DNA from: VAZQ01 sp963841105
GTDB lineage: Bacteria; Pseudomonadota; Alphaproteobacteria; Rhizobiales; Xanthobacteraceae
DNA length: 64,000 nt
Direction of reading: 5' to 3'
NCBI GenBank assembly: GCA_963841105.1
Contig: CAWJCB010000034.1
Coordinates: forward strand, 1 to 64,000
Shown here: positions 17,460-26,536 of the stretch, one piece after another
Numbering within the stretch: the first letter of the stretch is position 1
How the letters are laid out: each line of letters begins with the position of its first letter
Notes under the pieces: model-generated
What the model was told of the DNA's origin: nothing
Databases searched by the model: none
The model's input: the letters and a program-made list of their open reading frames with translations, nothing else
Program-made: the position numbers and the translations under genes

Positions 17460-17884
17460 TGCAGCCTTCCTCCGTTACAATCTCCGCTTTGGTTTTGCGC
17501 TGCCAATTGTGTCGAAGTCTTGAAAATGATGACAGCGCACAAACAAAAATTGGGCTGGTTGATGCATGTGTATGTTGCGAGTAAAGCTCCGTGGTTCACC
17601 ATCTGCGATGATCTGCCTCAGTTCGCCGAGCTCACAAAATGACCCAAGAGAAAGGATGGCTCCCGGGTCGACCCGGGTCACATCCGGGCGGTAATCAGCA
17701 TCCTCGCATTAGGTCTGCTTCACCTCAGTCATCCGACGTTAGCACTTCGCGTTCGTGCACATGAGCAGACATCGGACTCCCGGTTAGACGGCCTGATTTC
17801 GGCCTGCGCGACCTCCGGCGAGTATGCTAGTTTTCGTTCCCGGATGAAGTAGGTTCACCGGCACCGGCGGGGCGGGATTTGCTC
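17460..17884. other. Gene-poor stretch between divergent genes
   Basis: This 425-base region lies between the starts of the minus-strand hypothetical gene and the plus-strand binding-protein gene, so it should carry both promoters. A perfect 16-base palindrome, CCCGGGTCGACCCGGG, is at 17662-17677. A 38-codon frame (17526-17642) is not supported by anything else. Confidence 0.4.
17662..17677. repeat. Perfect palindrome CCCGGGTCGACCCGGG
   Basis: A 16-base self-complementary sequence in the divergent intergenic region. It could be an operator for a dimeric regulator. It is not followed by a T-run. Confidence 0.4.
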
Positions 17885-18874
17885 ATGAGGAAACGGCGGG
17901 AATTTATCGCTGGACTCGGCGCCGCCGCGGCTATTTGGCCGCTTGCGGCGCACGCGCAGCAGCCGGCGATGCCAGTGATCGGCGTTATGTCCCCACTCAC
18001 AGCAGCCACCGCGGCGCGCAATCTCGCAGCGCTTCGGCAGGGCTTGCGCGATTTGGGATACAGCGAGGGTCGGAACATCAAGATTGACTATCGGTTCGCC
18101 GATGGCGCGCCTGAACGTTACCCCGCGCTCATAGCCGAATTGATTGCCCTCAAACCTGCCGTGATCGTCGTAGGGTCAACGCCCGCGGCTGTGGCCGCGA
18201 GCAAGGTGACGCGAACGACACCCTTGGTCTGGGTCGGCGTCGCTGACAACCCGGTTGCGCTCGGGTTGGTTGAGAGTTTTGCCCGTCCGGGTGGCAATGT
18301 GACGGGATTCTTGATGTCGGGCGATGCTGGAATAGTCGGCAAGAGATTGGAGTTGCTCAGGGAGGCGGCGCCCGGGTTCTTGCGAGTCGGCGTCGTGGTT
18401 GCTCCCGACTACGCTGCGGCTGACGGGACGCTCAACGCGCTCCCCTCCGCGGCGCGAGCGTTGGGCCTTGATGCTCGTGTTTACGAGGCGCAGTCGGCAG
18501 CGGAAATAGAAACCGCATTGTTGGCGACTGTGCGCGATGGCGTGCAGGCGCTGTACGTGTCCCAATCTCCCGTCTTCCTCGACCACCGGGCAGAGATCGT
18601 CGGGAGGGTGGCGAGCATGCGGCTGCCGACGATTTATTTCTTCACGGAGTTTGTGCGGTCCGGCGGATTGTTATCTTACGGCTCGGATTTGCCCGACATG
18701 TACCGGCGCGCCGCCACCTATGTGGACAAGATCCTGAAGGGCACCAGCCCCGGCGAACTGCCGGTGCAATCGGCGGAAAAGTTTGAGCTTGCGGTCAATC
18801 TTAAGGCGGCGAAGGCGCTGGGCCTTACAATTTCGGAATTGTTCCTGCTGCGTGCCGACGAGGTGATTGAATAG
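17885..18874 (+). CDS. Solitary ABC-type substrate-binding protein (ABC_sub_bind family)
   Basis: 329 residues from ATG 17885 (a TTG six bases upstream is less likely). A Tat-like signal MRKRREFIAGLGAAAAIWPL ends at AHAQQ. The mature protein has VIGVMSPLTAATAARNLAAL, ESFARPGGNVTGFLM and GGLLSYGSDLPDMYRRAATY, the same COG2984 pattern as the gene at 15517. The shared C-terminal motif AKALGL...LLRADEVIE confirms the paralogy. No transporter partner is adjacent, and the ligand is unknown. Confidence 0.88.
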   Translation: MRKRREFIAGLGAAAAIWPLAAHAQQPAMPVIGVMSPLTAATAARNLAALRQGLRDLGYSEGRNIKIDYRFADGAPERYPALIAELIALKPAVIVVGSTPAAVAASKVTRTTPLVWVGVADNPVALGLVESFARPGGNVTGFLMSGDAGIVGKRLELLREAAPGFLRVGVVVAPDYAAADGTLNALPSAARALGLDARVYEAQSAAEIETALLATVRDGVQALYVSQSPVFLDHRAEIVGRVASMRLPTIYFFTEFVRSGGLLSYGSDLPDMYRRAATYVDKILKGTSPGELPVQSAEKFELAVNLKAAKALGLTISELFLLRADEVIE

Positions 18875-18977
18875 TAGGCGCCGCACGTCGGGTTCGGGGT
18901 CATGCAGAGACAAACTCGCCGCGAGCATGTTCGTCCGCAGCACCTCGATGAGCAGACCCTGTAGCGCAGTGCTAAAT

Positions 18978-21900
18978 TTAGTCGCCGCCGAGGATGGCAG
19001 GCTGCGACCCTTTTCCGGACCAGACCTGGCCGAGACGCACGGCTTGCAGTGTCGTCAACTGAGTGTTCGGTCTGACAAGCTCGTATTTGACGACGCTTGC
19101 GTCGGTGCCCCCCGCGGCGACACCGCTGACCAGCAGGTTGGCGCCCGTCGTCGTGCTGGTCGTGGCAACCCGTGTGCCGGCGGATCCATCGAATGGCTTG
19201 AAGTGAGCGATCTCGCGGAACTGGCCGCCGTGGTCGTGGCGCAACGGGCTCTGGAGATATATTGACGGACCCCCGTCCAGTGCGGAGCCGCTAGAAAAGA
19301 TCTTTACCGAACCGCTGTCCGCGAGCTGGCTGACGATGATGCGCTTGGCGCCCCCGAGCGAGCCGGCCACCCAGCCCGTCACGAGGGACACGCCGCCCCG
19401 ATAATCCTTGCCGAACGGAATGAACGAGGCAGTGTTCATGGCCCGCCTGGTCCGGGCCGCTTGCGTGCTGCCCTGACCGGCCTTGCCGATGCGCTGGAGC
19501 AGCGGGAAGGCGAACACCTTGACCTCGGTCGGGCTGCCCGGGCCCGGAGCGGTGACGATGCTCTCGCGGCCCGTCAAAAAATCCACGAAACCGGTGGCGA
19601 TGCTAACCCCGGACCAGTCGTCACCATACGGTTTGAAGCTCGAGAAGAGCGCTGGTACGGTGCCGGGCGAAGACGACAGCTGGGATTGATATACCTTCAC
19701 TTCACTCGGGACGCCGGGACCTGATCCTACGATGATGTTGTCGGACGTCGTCCCATCGATCTGCGCAACAGCTACGCTGACACCCCCACGCGCGATGGAG
19801 TCGAACGCCTGGAAGCGCGCCAGCTCCGTCCCGAAGGCGCCTTTGCCACGTATGGCCGCACCGGCATAGGCCACAACTTCGGGCGCGTGGTCCTTCCCGG
19901 AGCCGACGATCAGGTCAAGAATGCCATCACCATCGACATCCCCCATCGCCACATTGACGCTGCCTTCAAAACCGGGAAACGGGATGACGGTGGCGACGAA
20001 CCGGTCGCCGTTGCCGTCGTACAGACGGACCTCGGCAGGTCTGCCGGGGGCGCCTGGAACGGCCACCGCATAAATGGAGACGGCCGGTATGACGTTAACG
20101 AGCGCCATCAGGCCGTTGTCTTCGTGGTTGAGGCGATGGCAATGCATCACGTAAAGCCCGGTGTATTCGTCGAACCGGGTGCGGATCGCAAGGATGCCGG
20201 GTTGGATCACGCTCTCGTCGCTATGCATGGTCGGTGCCGGCGCATTGGCATTGTCGATCGAAAACTTGTCGGGGCCGCTGCGCAGACCCGTCGTGGGATC
20301 AAAATACTCGATCACCTGGAAATCATTGACGTGGATGTGGATCGGATGCTCGTCGTTATTGTGGTTGATGATCCTCCACTCCTCAACCGAGTTAAGCCGC
20401 GGCTGGATCAGCGGCACGTTGGGGAATGTGCCGCCGTCGAATGCATACACAAACGCTTTCGGATCCTCGGTGCTCGCCAAGTTGTTGAGAAAGCCACCGG
20501 ATATCAGGATCCGCCGCTTGAAGTCCGGCATGGTGTTAGCGAGGTCGACAAAGGACGTGTAGGCGCCGAGCGACTGACCTTCGATGAAGGGGGTCGTTAC
20601 GCCGCCTCCTTCCGAGGGGGTAGCCCTCGCCAGCACCTGCGTTGGAAAGACGAAGAACCCGTCGGCATAGCTGACCGCTGAGGGCAGGACGCTCAGGCTC
20701 CCCAGCACGGCTGGAGGATTGTCTGTTCCATTGTTGGTGTAGAGCACGCCGGGCTCGGTGATCGTCTTTGCGCCGCCGCCGCGCTCCGGCATCTCAAGAA
20801 CGAGCTCGCCTTCGGCTGGTATCGTCACTGCAATCGCGAACCGGCTCGCCGGTGGGATGAGCAGCCGAATGCCGTTGTCGGTTGGCGGGTACTGGACGCT
20901 GGTATAGGGATTTCCATCCTGGCCGACGATGGCGATCGGCGGATGCCGCCCAGTTTTGGTTTCCGTGAGCTGGACGTTCATGTAAGCAAAGTCGCTCACA
21001 TTCGCGAGCACCCAGATCTCGGTCTGGCCGGCCTTGCTCTTGATGACCGGCTGGAACTGGCCGTTGACCGTGAACTGCACGTCTCGTTGGTAATCGGGGA
21101 CCGACGGATTCGCCGGCACATCCAGGTCGGCTTTGCCGTCCGCCGCGGTGAAGCGCTGCAGATTGCTGGGAATGAACTGCAAGCTCCCGCGACGATTGTG
21201 GATCGACAGCGGCCCGGCATACCAGACCGTAGCGTACTTCGTTCCCGGCTTCGATCGGTTGAAGTTAACCGGCGCGAGCAATGGACGGTAGGTACCGCTC
21301 GCCAGTTCGTCCCCCTTCGGCGGCGTTATCGAGCTGACCCACTGGGGCCAGGTCAGATTGTTGAGTTGCGCCAGGCCGCCGGCACGGTCGAAGACGAAGT
21401 TGTACTGAAGCGCCATGTTCCGGATGGGAATGTTTTTCTCCGTGACCAGCGGCAGGTTGCCGTCCGTTCGTCCGATGACAAGCAGACCGACGAGACCCGT
21501 ATAGACCTGCGCCGAAGTGAGCCCATGAAGATGACTGTGATACCAGTACAATCCCTGCGGCATGTTCCTGGGAATGTCGTAGGTGTAGGTGTTGGACATC
21601 CCTGGAGGGATGTGCAGCAAGACATTGTCGGCATTTCCCTTCGGACTGATATGAGCTCCGTGGGTGTGGAGATTGATCGGTGAGGAGGTCATCTGCTCCG
21701 GGTAAATCGGGACGGACTGACCCTTGGGCGTGTACTGCGGACTAAAGTAATCCCGGATGGTCAGGCCGGCGAGGTCGTTCTCGAGATGGACGATCAGCGT
21801 TTCGCCGGGAAACACCTGCAGAGTCGGCGCCGGGTAGAGATTGCCGCCCGACCTCTGCCCGTCTGACGCCGTGCCGCGGATCACCTCGTAGTTGAAAAGC

Positions 21901-22169
21901 AGAAAGTTCTGGACGGGCGTGGCTACAGTATCGAGCGTGGCTTGGCCCTGTCGCGCGGTGAGCCGGACTTCGAGGACGCCTTCCTTGCTCGCCAGCGTTA
22001 CCGGCTCCCGGAACTCCGGTCGAATTGCAGGATCTGTTCTTCTCTCGGCAGTCTGCGCGCAGGCAGTCGCGCCGGGACATGCAACCGCCGCCAGGACGAG
22101 GGCACCGATTGTCAGCAGGCGAAACAAGCGACCTGCCTGCAGTGCTTCGTCGAATGAAAGTTTGCGCAT
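18978..22169 (-). CDS. Multicopper oxidase fused to a C-terminal FG-GAP-like propeller
   Basis: 1063 residues from ATG 22169, which begins a signal peptide (cleavage near TACAQ, residue 39); the open frame upstream to 22748 is not used. All four copper-ligand blocks are present: HTHGAH, WYHSHLHG, HPIHIHVNDFQV and MHCHRLNHEDNGLM. The enzyme should therefore be an active periplasmic laccase-like oxidase with type 1 and trinuclear copper sites. After about residue 710 a second part repeats FG-GAP-like units (GDVDGDGILDLIVGSG, IDGTTSDNIIVGSGPG, then further GSPTEVKVFAF-type units), which in other proteins form a calcium-binding beta propeller. Possible roles are metal or phenol oxidation at the cell surface. 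Confidence 0.88.
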   Translation of the reverse strand: MRKLSFDEALQAGRLFRLLTIGALVLAAVACPGATACAQTAERRTDPAIRPEFREPVTLASKEGVLEVRLTARQGQATLDTVATPVQNFLLFNYEVIRGTASDGQRSGGNLYPAPTLQVFPGETLIVHLENDLAGLTIRDYFSPQYTPKGQSVPIYPEQMTSSPINLHTHGAHISPKGNADNVLLHIPPGMSNTYTYDIPRNMPQGLYWYHSHLHGLTSAQVYTGLVGLLVIGRTDGNLPLVTEKNIPIRNMALQYNFVFDRAGGLAQLNNLTWPQWVSSITPPKGDELASGTYRPLLAPVNFNRSKPGTKYATVWYAGPLSIHNRRGSLQFIPSNLQRFTAADGKADLDVPANPSVPDYQRDVQFTVNGQFQPVIKSKAGQTEIWVLANVSDFAYMNVQLTETKTGRHPPIAIVGQDGNPYTSVQYPPTDNGIRLLIPPASRFAIAVTIPAEGELVLEMPERGGGAKTITEPGVLYTNNGTDNPPAVLGSLSVLPSAVSYADGFFVFPTQVLARATPSEGGGVTTPFIEGQSLGAYTSFVDLANTMPDFKRRILISGGFLNNLASTEDPKAFVYAFDGGTFPNVPLIQPRLNSVEEWRIINHNNDEHPIHIHVNDFQVIEYFDPTTGLRSGPDKFSIDNANAPAPTMHSDESVIQPGILAIRTRFDEYTGLYVMHCHRLNHEDNGLMALVNVIPAVSIYAVAVPGAPGRPAEVRLYDGNGDRFVATVIPFPGFEGSVNVAMGDVDGDGILDLIVGSGKDHAPEVVAYAGAAIRGKGAFGTELARFQAFDSIARGGVSVAVAQIDGTTSDNIIVGSGPGVPSEVKVYQSQLSSSPGTVPALFSSFKPYGDDWSGVSIATGFVDFLTGRESIVTAPGPGSPTEVKVFAFPLLQRIGKAGQGSTQAARTRRAMNTASFIPFGKDYRGGVSLVTGWVAGSLGGAKRIIVSQLADSGSVKIFSSGSALDGGPSIYLQSPLRHDHGGQFREIAHFKPFDGSAGTRVATTSTTTGANLLVSGVAAGGTDASVVKYELVRPNTQLTTLQAVRLGQVWSGKGSQPAILGGD

Positions 22170-22546
22170 GAAAAGAGTCCTATCCGTCGCGTTTCTCGTT
22201 GTCGTAGAAACGAAAACTCGCGGGAATACATTGCCCTGTAACGCACAGCAATACTGGAAACAATGCGGTGGCGGATCCGCCGCAGTCAAGTTAACGGTCG
22301 CTAAGACAGGCAGCAAGCCATTTTGGCGGGCCGTCACCGGCGCACATCCGGTTTCGTAAGAAACGATCGAAATCGCTACCGTGGTAGTACGCGGGATGTC
22401 GCGCACCTGTTCAGAGATGCGACCAGATATCCACGTCTTCAATGATGCGATGATTTCTGTCTTACGATGCGAATCCAAGCCGGATCCAATTTTCGGAAAG
22501 GACACCCCCAATTGACCTCGCGTCCACGACTTGAGGAGAGTGCAAA
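22170..22546. other. Divergent intergenic region between the multicopper oxidase and the flavin monooxygenase genes
   Basis: The region should hold both promoters. It is more AT-rich than the genes around it and contains no frame with family features. I see no clear operator palindrome. Confidence 0.4.
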
Positions 22547-23635
22547 GTGAAGTTCGCCCATTTTTCCCATGTCTGGGGTAAGCCGGGCATAAATCCGCAC
22601 CAACGTTACGAGCAGTTATGGCGCGAGCTGCAACTGTGTGACGAACTCGGGTTCGATTACGGCTTCTGCGTCGAACATCATTTTCGCCCCGACGAAAGCT
22701 GGGTCTCGTCGCCCAGCCTCTACGTCGTCGGTGCCGCCGCCCGGACACGCCGAATGCGCATTGGCCCGATGGGCTATGTCGTGCCGCTGTACCACCCGCT
22801 GCGTCTGGCGGAGGAAATCGCTCTCGTTGATCAGATGGTGGGCGGGCGCATGGAGCTCGGGCTCGTTCCGGGGATCAACCCTGATTATTTCAAGCCCTTT
22901 GGCCTCGACTACAATCTGCGCAAGTCGCCGACGCTCGAGTTCGTCGAATATTTGCGTGCGGCCTATGGCGAAAAGCAGCCTTTCTCCTTTCACGGCGATG
23001 CGCACCACACTGACAGTGCGCAACTTGCTGTACCGCCGCTGCAACGCCCGCATCCGCCACTATGGATGATGAGCCGCGACCCGCGGACGCTTGAATTCTG
23101 CGCCCGGCATGGAATCAATCCAGGATACTTTCTGGTTTATCCGCGCGCCGACGCGGCGCCGCGCTATCGCAAGTTTCTCGCGGACTGGGCCACGGCCGGT
23201 TGGCCGCAACCGCCGAAGATCGCCTATTGCACCGTCGTCTATGTAGACGACACGGACGAGAAGGCGCTCGACATCGCACTGGGGCGCGCAGCCCACGCCT
23301 ATGAGGGTTTCTTACCTCCGCCCAAACCCGGCGAAACGTTCGAGCAGCGCGTCTGTGAGCATGCCAAGAAATTCATCGGCCGCGGCGAGCCGGGGGCTTC
23401 CGAGATCATGGCCAACCTGTTCGATGCAGATTATCTGATGAAGCACGAGCTTGTATTCATCGGTTCGCCGGATACGGTCGCCAAGAAAATTCATGCGACC
23501 GCGCTTTCCGGCCTGTTTAATGTGTTTATGAGTGAATTCAATTTCTCGGACCTGCCGGAGGCCGATCTCATGCGCTCGATCCGCCTGTTTGGCGAGAAGG
23601 TCATTCCCGCTTTGCGCGCTTACGAGCCATTCTGA
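22547..23635 (+). CDS. LLM-class (luciferase-like) flavin-dependent oxidoreductase
   Basis: 362 residues, start MKFAHFSHVWGKPG preceded by GAGGAGAG. The TIM-barrel pattern of bacterial luciferase relatives is seen in LCDELGFDYGFCVEHHFRPD, MRIGPMGYVVPLYHPLRLAEE and VDQMVGGRMELGLVPGINPD, with the family C-terminal FIGSPDTVAKKIHA. These enzymes use reduced FMN to oxygenate an organic substrate such as an alkanesulfonate, amine or terpene ketone; this substrate is unknown. The aromatic-acid-type MFS transporter is encoded convergently 64 bases away, and a catabolic link is possible. Confidence 0.88.
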   Translation: MKFAHFSHVWGKPGINPHQRYEQLWRELQLCDELGFDYGFCVEHHFRPDESWVSSPSLYVVGAAARTRRMRIGPMGYVVPLYHPLRLAEEIALVDQMVGGRMELGLVPGINPDYFKPFGLDYNLRKSPTLEFVEYLRAAYGEKQPFSFHGDAHHTDSAQLAVPPLQRPHPPLWMMSRDPRTLEFCARHGINPGYFLVYPRADAAPRYRKFLADWATAGWPQPPKIAYCTVVYVDDTDEKALDIALGRAAHAYEGFLPPPKPGETFEQRVCEHAKKFIGRGEPGASEIMANLFDADYLMKHELVFIGSPDTVAKKIHATALSGLFNVFMSEFNFSDLPEADLMRSIRLFGEKVIPALRAYEPF

Positions 23636-23699
23636 TGCAAAAATGCCTCCCGCTGAAATACGACGCGAGGCAATTCAGCGATCGAGGACGCAGTCGCCT

Positions 23700-25049
23700 C
23701 TACTGCGCCTGAACCAATTCCGGATGCGCTGCGAGGCGGGCGGTGTTGAGCCGATGGATCGCGAAGCAGACAACCGCGCCTGCCGCGAACGGAAGTGCCG
23801 ACCACATATAGAGTTGCTGCACTGGCATGCCGACGAATAGCGCCCCCATCAACGGACCGACGATTGATCCGATGCGTCCAAGGCCCAATTGCCATCCCGA
23901 GCCATTGGCGCGCAGCGAGGTCGGATAAATCAGCGCGCCCACGACATTGATGCCGGACTGGATGCCCAGCACCAGGAAGCCGGCAAAGAAAGTCGCGGTC
24001 AGCAACGCGGCCTGGGAGGTCAAGCCGGCAAAGCCGATCGAACCAACCACTGGCACGGCAATCGCGAACATGATTGCGATGGCCAGGAAACGGTGCCGTT
24101 GCAGCCACCAGCAGAGCAACAGCGCTCCAACCGTGCCCCCCACCTGCAAGCTCGCGCCGGCAAGAGCCACCGTCGTCGTCGGCAGCTTGGCCGCGGTCAT
24201 CAGCGTCGGTGTCCAGCTGAGCAAGAAGAAATAGCCCATCAGGTTCAGCGCAAACAGCAGCCAGAGCAGCGGCGTGATGATCGCAAGCCCTTGGCGAAAG
24301 AGGTACGCCGGATTGAAGCCCGGGAACTGCTGTTCGTCCTCGATAACGAATTTGGCGTTGGGCGACAGCGGGTATCCAGGACTGATGGCTGTGATCAAAC
24401 GCGCCATCTTGCCGCGCTGGCTTTCGTGCAGCGTCATGTACTTGATTGATTCCGGCATGCCGATCTGCGCGGCGATGGCGATGACGATTGGCACGATGCC
24501 GCCGATCAGAAACAGGATTTGCCAGCCATGTTGCGGTACAAACGCCGCGGTGACGAAGCCAGGAATGGCGCCGCCGATCGGTACACATCCAACAGCGATA
24601 ATCGCAAGCGTGGCGCGCAGCTTGCGCGGCGCGGATTCGGCGTTGATGGCGACGACATTCGGGATAACTCCGCCGATACCCAAGCCCGCCAGCAGACGCA
24701 GCCAGAACATCTGATCGAGATTGGTCGCATAGGCCGCGGCAAGCGTGAAAACGCCGAACAGCAGGTTCGACCAGACCAGCGCTGCCTTACGGCCGTAGCG
24801 GTCGCCGATCCAGCCAAACAGCGCCGAACCAAACAGAATGCCAACAAGGCTTGCGCTGAATACCGGTCCGAGCGCGCCCGGTTTCAAGGCCCATTCCTTG
24901 ACGAGGCTTGGCGCTGCGAACGCAATCGCCGCGATGTCGTAGCCATCGATAAGAACAATGAAGAACGACCAGATAAGCAGTTTGATCTGAAACGCGCTCA
25001 GCCCGCGTTCGTCGAGAAGCCGTGAGACCGGAACGACTTTGTCCGCCAT
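23700..25049 (-). CDS. MFS transporter of the aromatic acid:H+ symporter type
   Basis: About 449 residues from ATG 25049 (MADKVVPVSRLLDERGLSAF); twelve hydrophobic segments. Family motifs are LIDGYDIAAIAFAAPSLVKEW in helix 1, GDRYGRKAALVWSNLLFGVF in the first loop and LGIGGVIPNVVAINAESAPR, as in the PcaK/BenK AAHS group that imports benzoate- or protocatechuate-like acids with protons. Inner membrane. No ring-cleavage genes are nearby, so the actual solute is uncertain. Confidence 0.85.
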   Translation of the reverse strand: MADKVVPVSRLLDERGLSAFQIKLLIWSFFIVLIDGYDIAAIAFAAPSLVKEWALKPGALGPVFSASLVGILFGSALFGWIGDRYGRKAALVWSNLLFGVFTLAAAYATNLDQMFWLRLLAGLGIGGVIPNVVAINAESAPRKLRATLAIIAVGCVPIGGAIPGFVTAAFVPQHGWQILFLIGGIVPIVIAIAAQIGMPESIKYMTLHESQRGKMARLITAISPGYPLSPNAKFVIEDEQQFPGFNPAYLFRQGLAIITPLLWLLFALNLMGYFFLLSWTPTLMTAAKLPTTTVALAGASLQVGGTVGALLLCWWLQRHRFLAIAIMFAIAVPVVGSIGFAGLTSQAALLTATFFAGFLVLGIQSGINVVGALIYPTSLRANGSGWQLGLGRIGSIVGPLMGALFVGMPVQQLYMWSALPFAAGAVVCFAIHRLNTARLAAHPELVQAQ

Positions 25050-25233
25050 GATTGCCACCCCTGGATCGATTTTTTGTATCGAATGGACCATTGCGGCCCT
25101 TGGGGAAATGCTATGCCACCGATGGCCCTATGAAAAGCGGGTCCACCCTTCACATTCAAATTGAGCTAGTGCCGGGAATCACAGTTCACTGATACATACA
25201 GTTGTAACTCGGTCGCAGCCAAATCCGCGGCGC

Positions 25234-25270
25234 GCTCCCTCTCCCCGCGCTTCTTGCGGGGAGAGGGAGC
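25234..25270. terminator. Strong 15-base hairpin, likely terminator or REP
   Basis: GCTCCCTCTCCCCGC - GCTTCTT - GCGGGGAGAGGGAGC is a perfect 15-base stem with a 7-base loop. It lies 51 bases downstream of the stop of the minus-strand binding-protein gene (25321). No T-run follows on either strand, so it may be a REP-type repeat that also stabilises the mRNA end. Confidence 0.55.
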
Positions 25271-25320
25271 ACGCTGGCGCCTGCCGATACATGCAAGTCA
25301 TGCTTCAATGAAAGTGAGCA

Positions 25321-26211
25321 CTAGGAGGTTGGATAGGAAAGCGTCTCCGGGCTGCGGTCCTTGAGATATTGGTCGAGCCCCCAACGCTCGACCTGCACGA
25401 ACACCTCATTGAACTCTTCGCGCGGCAGTGTCGCGTTGACGAAGCGCTCGCCCCGGCCGAATTTGCTGAAATCCCAAGGGTAGAAACGCTCGAGCTCCGC
25501 AGGCACTGCAAGCGTCCACAGCGGCAAGTACTTCACCAGGTCTTCCTCGAGCGCCTGCTCGGCGCGATCAAGTGCGCGCATATAGCCGTGCACGACCTCT
25601 GGGGTGGCGCTGTCCGGAACCCACCACAGCGTCTTGAAACGATCCTCGATGATCTTGCGCAGGCCAAGTTGTTCAGCCATGACGATCTGCGGAGGCAACA
25701 GGCTCGCGGCTTCGACCTCACCATCGAGCAGCGCTTTCAGCCGCGCGCCGAAGCCACCAATATTGACGGTCTTGATGTGCTCGAGCGGAAGATATTTTTC
25801 CAGACGGTAGGGCACATTGAAATGGCTCCCAGCACGCATGCCAACCGAGACAGGCACGTCTTTCAGGTCTTCTGGCTTCCGGATTTTGGACTCCGGCCGC
25901 ACGAAGATTGCCCAGGGCGAATCGCCGTAGCCTTCGGTAACCACGCGGCCCATGCCGGCGCTGGCATTGCAGATCGTACCCCACAGGCAGGCGCCCTGGA
26001 CCACGTCCTGTTTTTCTTCGGTATAGGGGCGGTCCTGCGGCCGCTGGAAATATTCGAGGCCTTTCCAACTCGACTGCGTGCCGCGAAAGGTCTTCCAGTC
26101 GAATTCAACGTCCAGCCCTTCGGCGGCGAAGAAACCTTCCTGCATCGCGACAAAGTCATTGAGACCCATGCCTTTGGGCGCGACCCTGACCCGTTTCAGG
26201 CTGCTGGCCAT
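25321..26211 (-). CDS. NMT1/SsuA-like substrate-binding protein without a signal peptide
   Basis: 296 residues from ATG 26211, which has AGGAG six bases upstream. GLNDFVAMQEGFFAAEGLDV, DVPVSVGMRAGSHFNVPYRL and DGEVEAASLLPPQIVMAEQL are typical of the periplasmic binding fold used for taurine, nitrate or thiamine precursors. Unlike the transport proteins it has no export signal, so it may be cytosolic, as in THI5-like or enzyme-type members. The ABC transporter genes upstream in the same direction are of a different class, so it is probably not their binding protein. Confidence 0.75.
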   Translation of the reverse strand: MASSLKRVRVAPKGMGLNDFVAMQEGFFAAEGLDVEFDWKTFRGTQSSWKGLEYFQRPQDRPYTEEKQDVVQGACLWGTICNASAGMGRVVTEGYGDSPWAIFVRPESKIRKPEDLKDVPVSVGMRAGSHFNVPYRLEKYLPLEHIKTVNIGGFGARLKALLDGEVEAASLLPPQIVMAEQLGLRKIIEDRFKTLWWVPDSATPEVVHGYMRALDRAEQALEEDLVKYLPLWTLAVPAELERFYPWDFSKFGRGERFVNATLPREEFNEVFVQVERWGLDQYLKDRSPETLSYPTS

Positions 26212-26413
26212 AGCGATCTCCTGGACCATGTGGTTGATGAGAATTTACCACGATCGATACCAAAGGTGCGAGCGGGCTCACCTCGAAGTGTTCCATGCCC
26301 ACGCATCTTTCGCCGCAGTGCGACTTTGATGCCAGAGCCCCCATACACCCCCACGGGGGAGGTATGCGTTTCGTATTTCAACAAGCCATTCGCGGCGCTC
26401 GCAGCAGCACCTG

Positions 26414-26536
26414 ATGGAATTCGCCGAGCGTGGATTGAGTTGGGCGCTGCCCAACGTCCTCCTCGGCATGCTTATCATCGTGCCGATGTGGCTTGTAGCT
26501 TACCTGTTGCGCCCGCCCGGCGCGCGCAGCGAGTGA
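26414..26536 (+). CDS. Candidate 40-residue single-span membrane protein
   Basis: The product begins MEFAERGLSWALPNVLLGML and continues with a hydrophobic span and a short basic tail (RPPGARSE). About four fifths of its third codon positions are G or C, as in real genes here. A 16-codon frame, ATG 26364 to TGA 26414, ends on the ATG (TGATG), and GGGGGAGG lies just before 26364, suggesting a leader peptide with coupled translation. It overlaps the 3' end of the minus-strand permease gene (26500), which argues for caution. Family not recognised. Confidence 0.35.
   Translation: MEFAERGLSWALPNVLLGMLIIVPMWLVAYLLRPPGARSE

Noticed and set aside
17526..17642. A 38-codon frame upstream of the binding-protein gene
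   Set aside because: No binding site and no family features; it lies in a control region.
22170..22748. Upstream extension of the multicopper oxidase frame
   Set aside because: It would put the signal peptide in the middle of the protein, and the ATG at 22169 starts a normal one.
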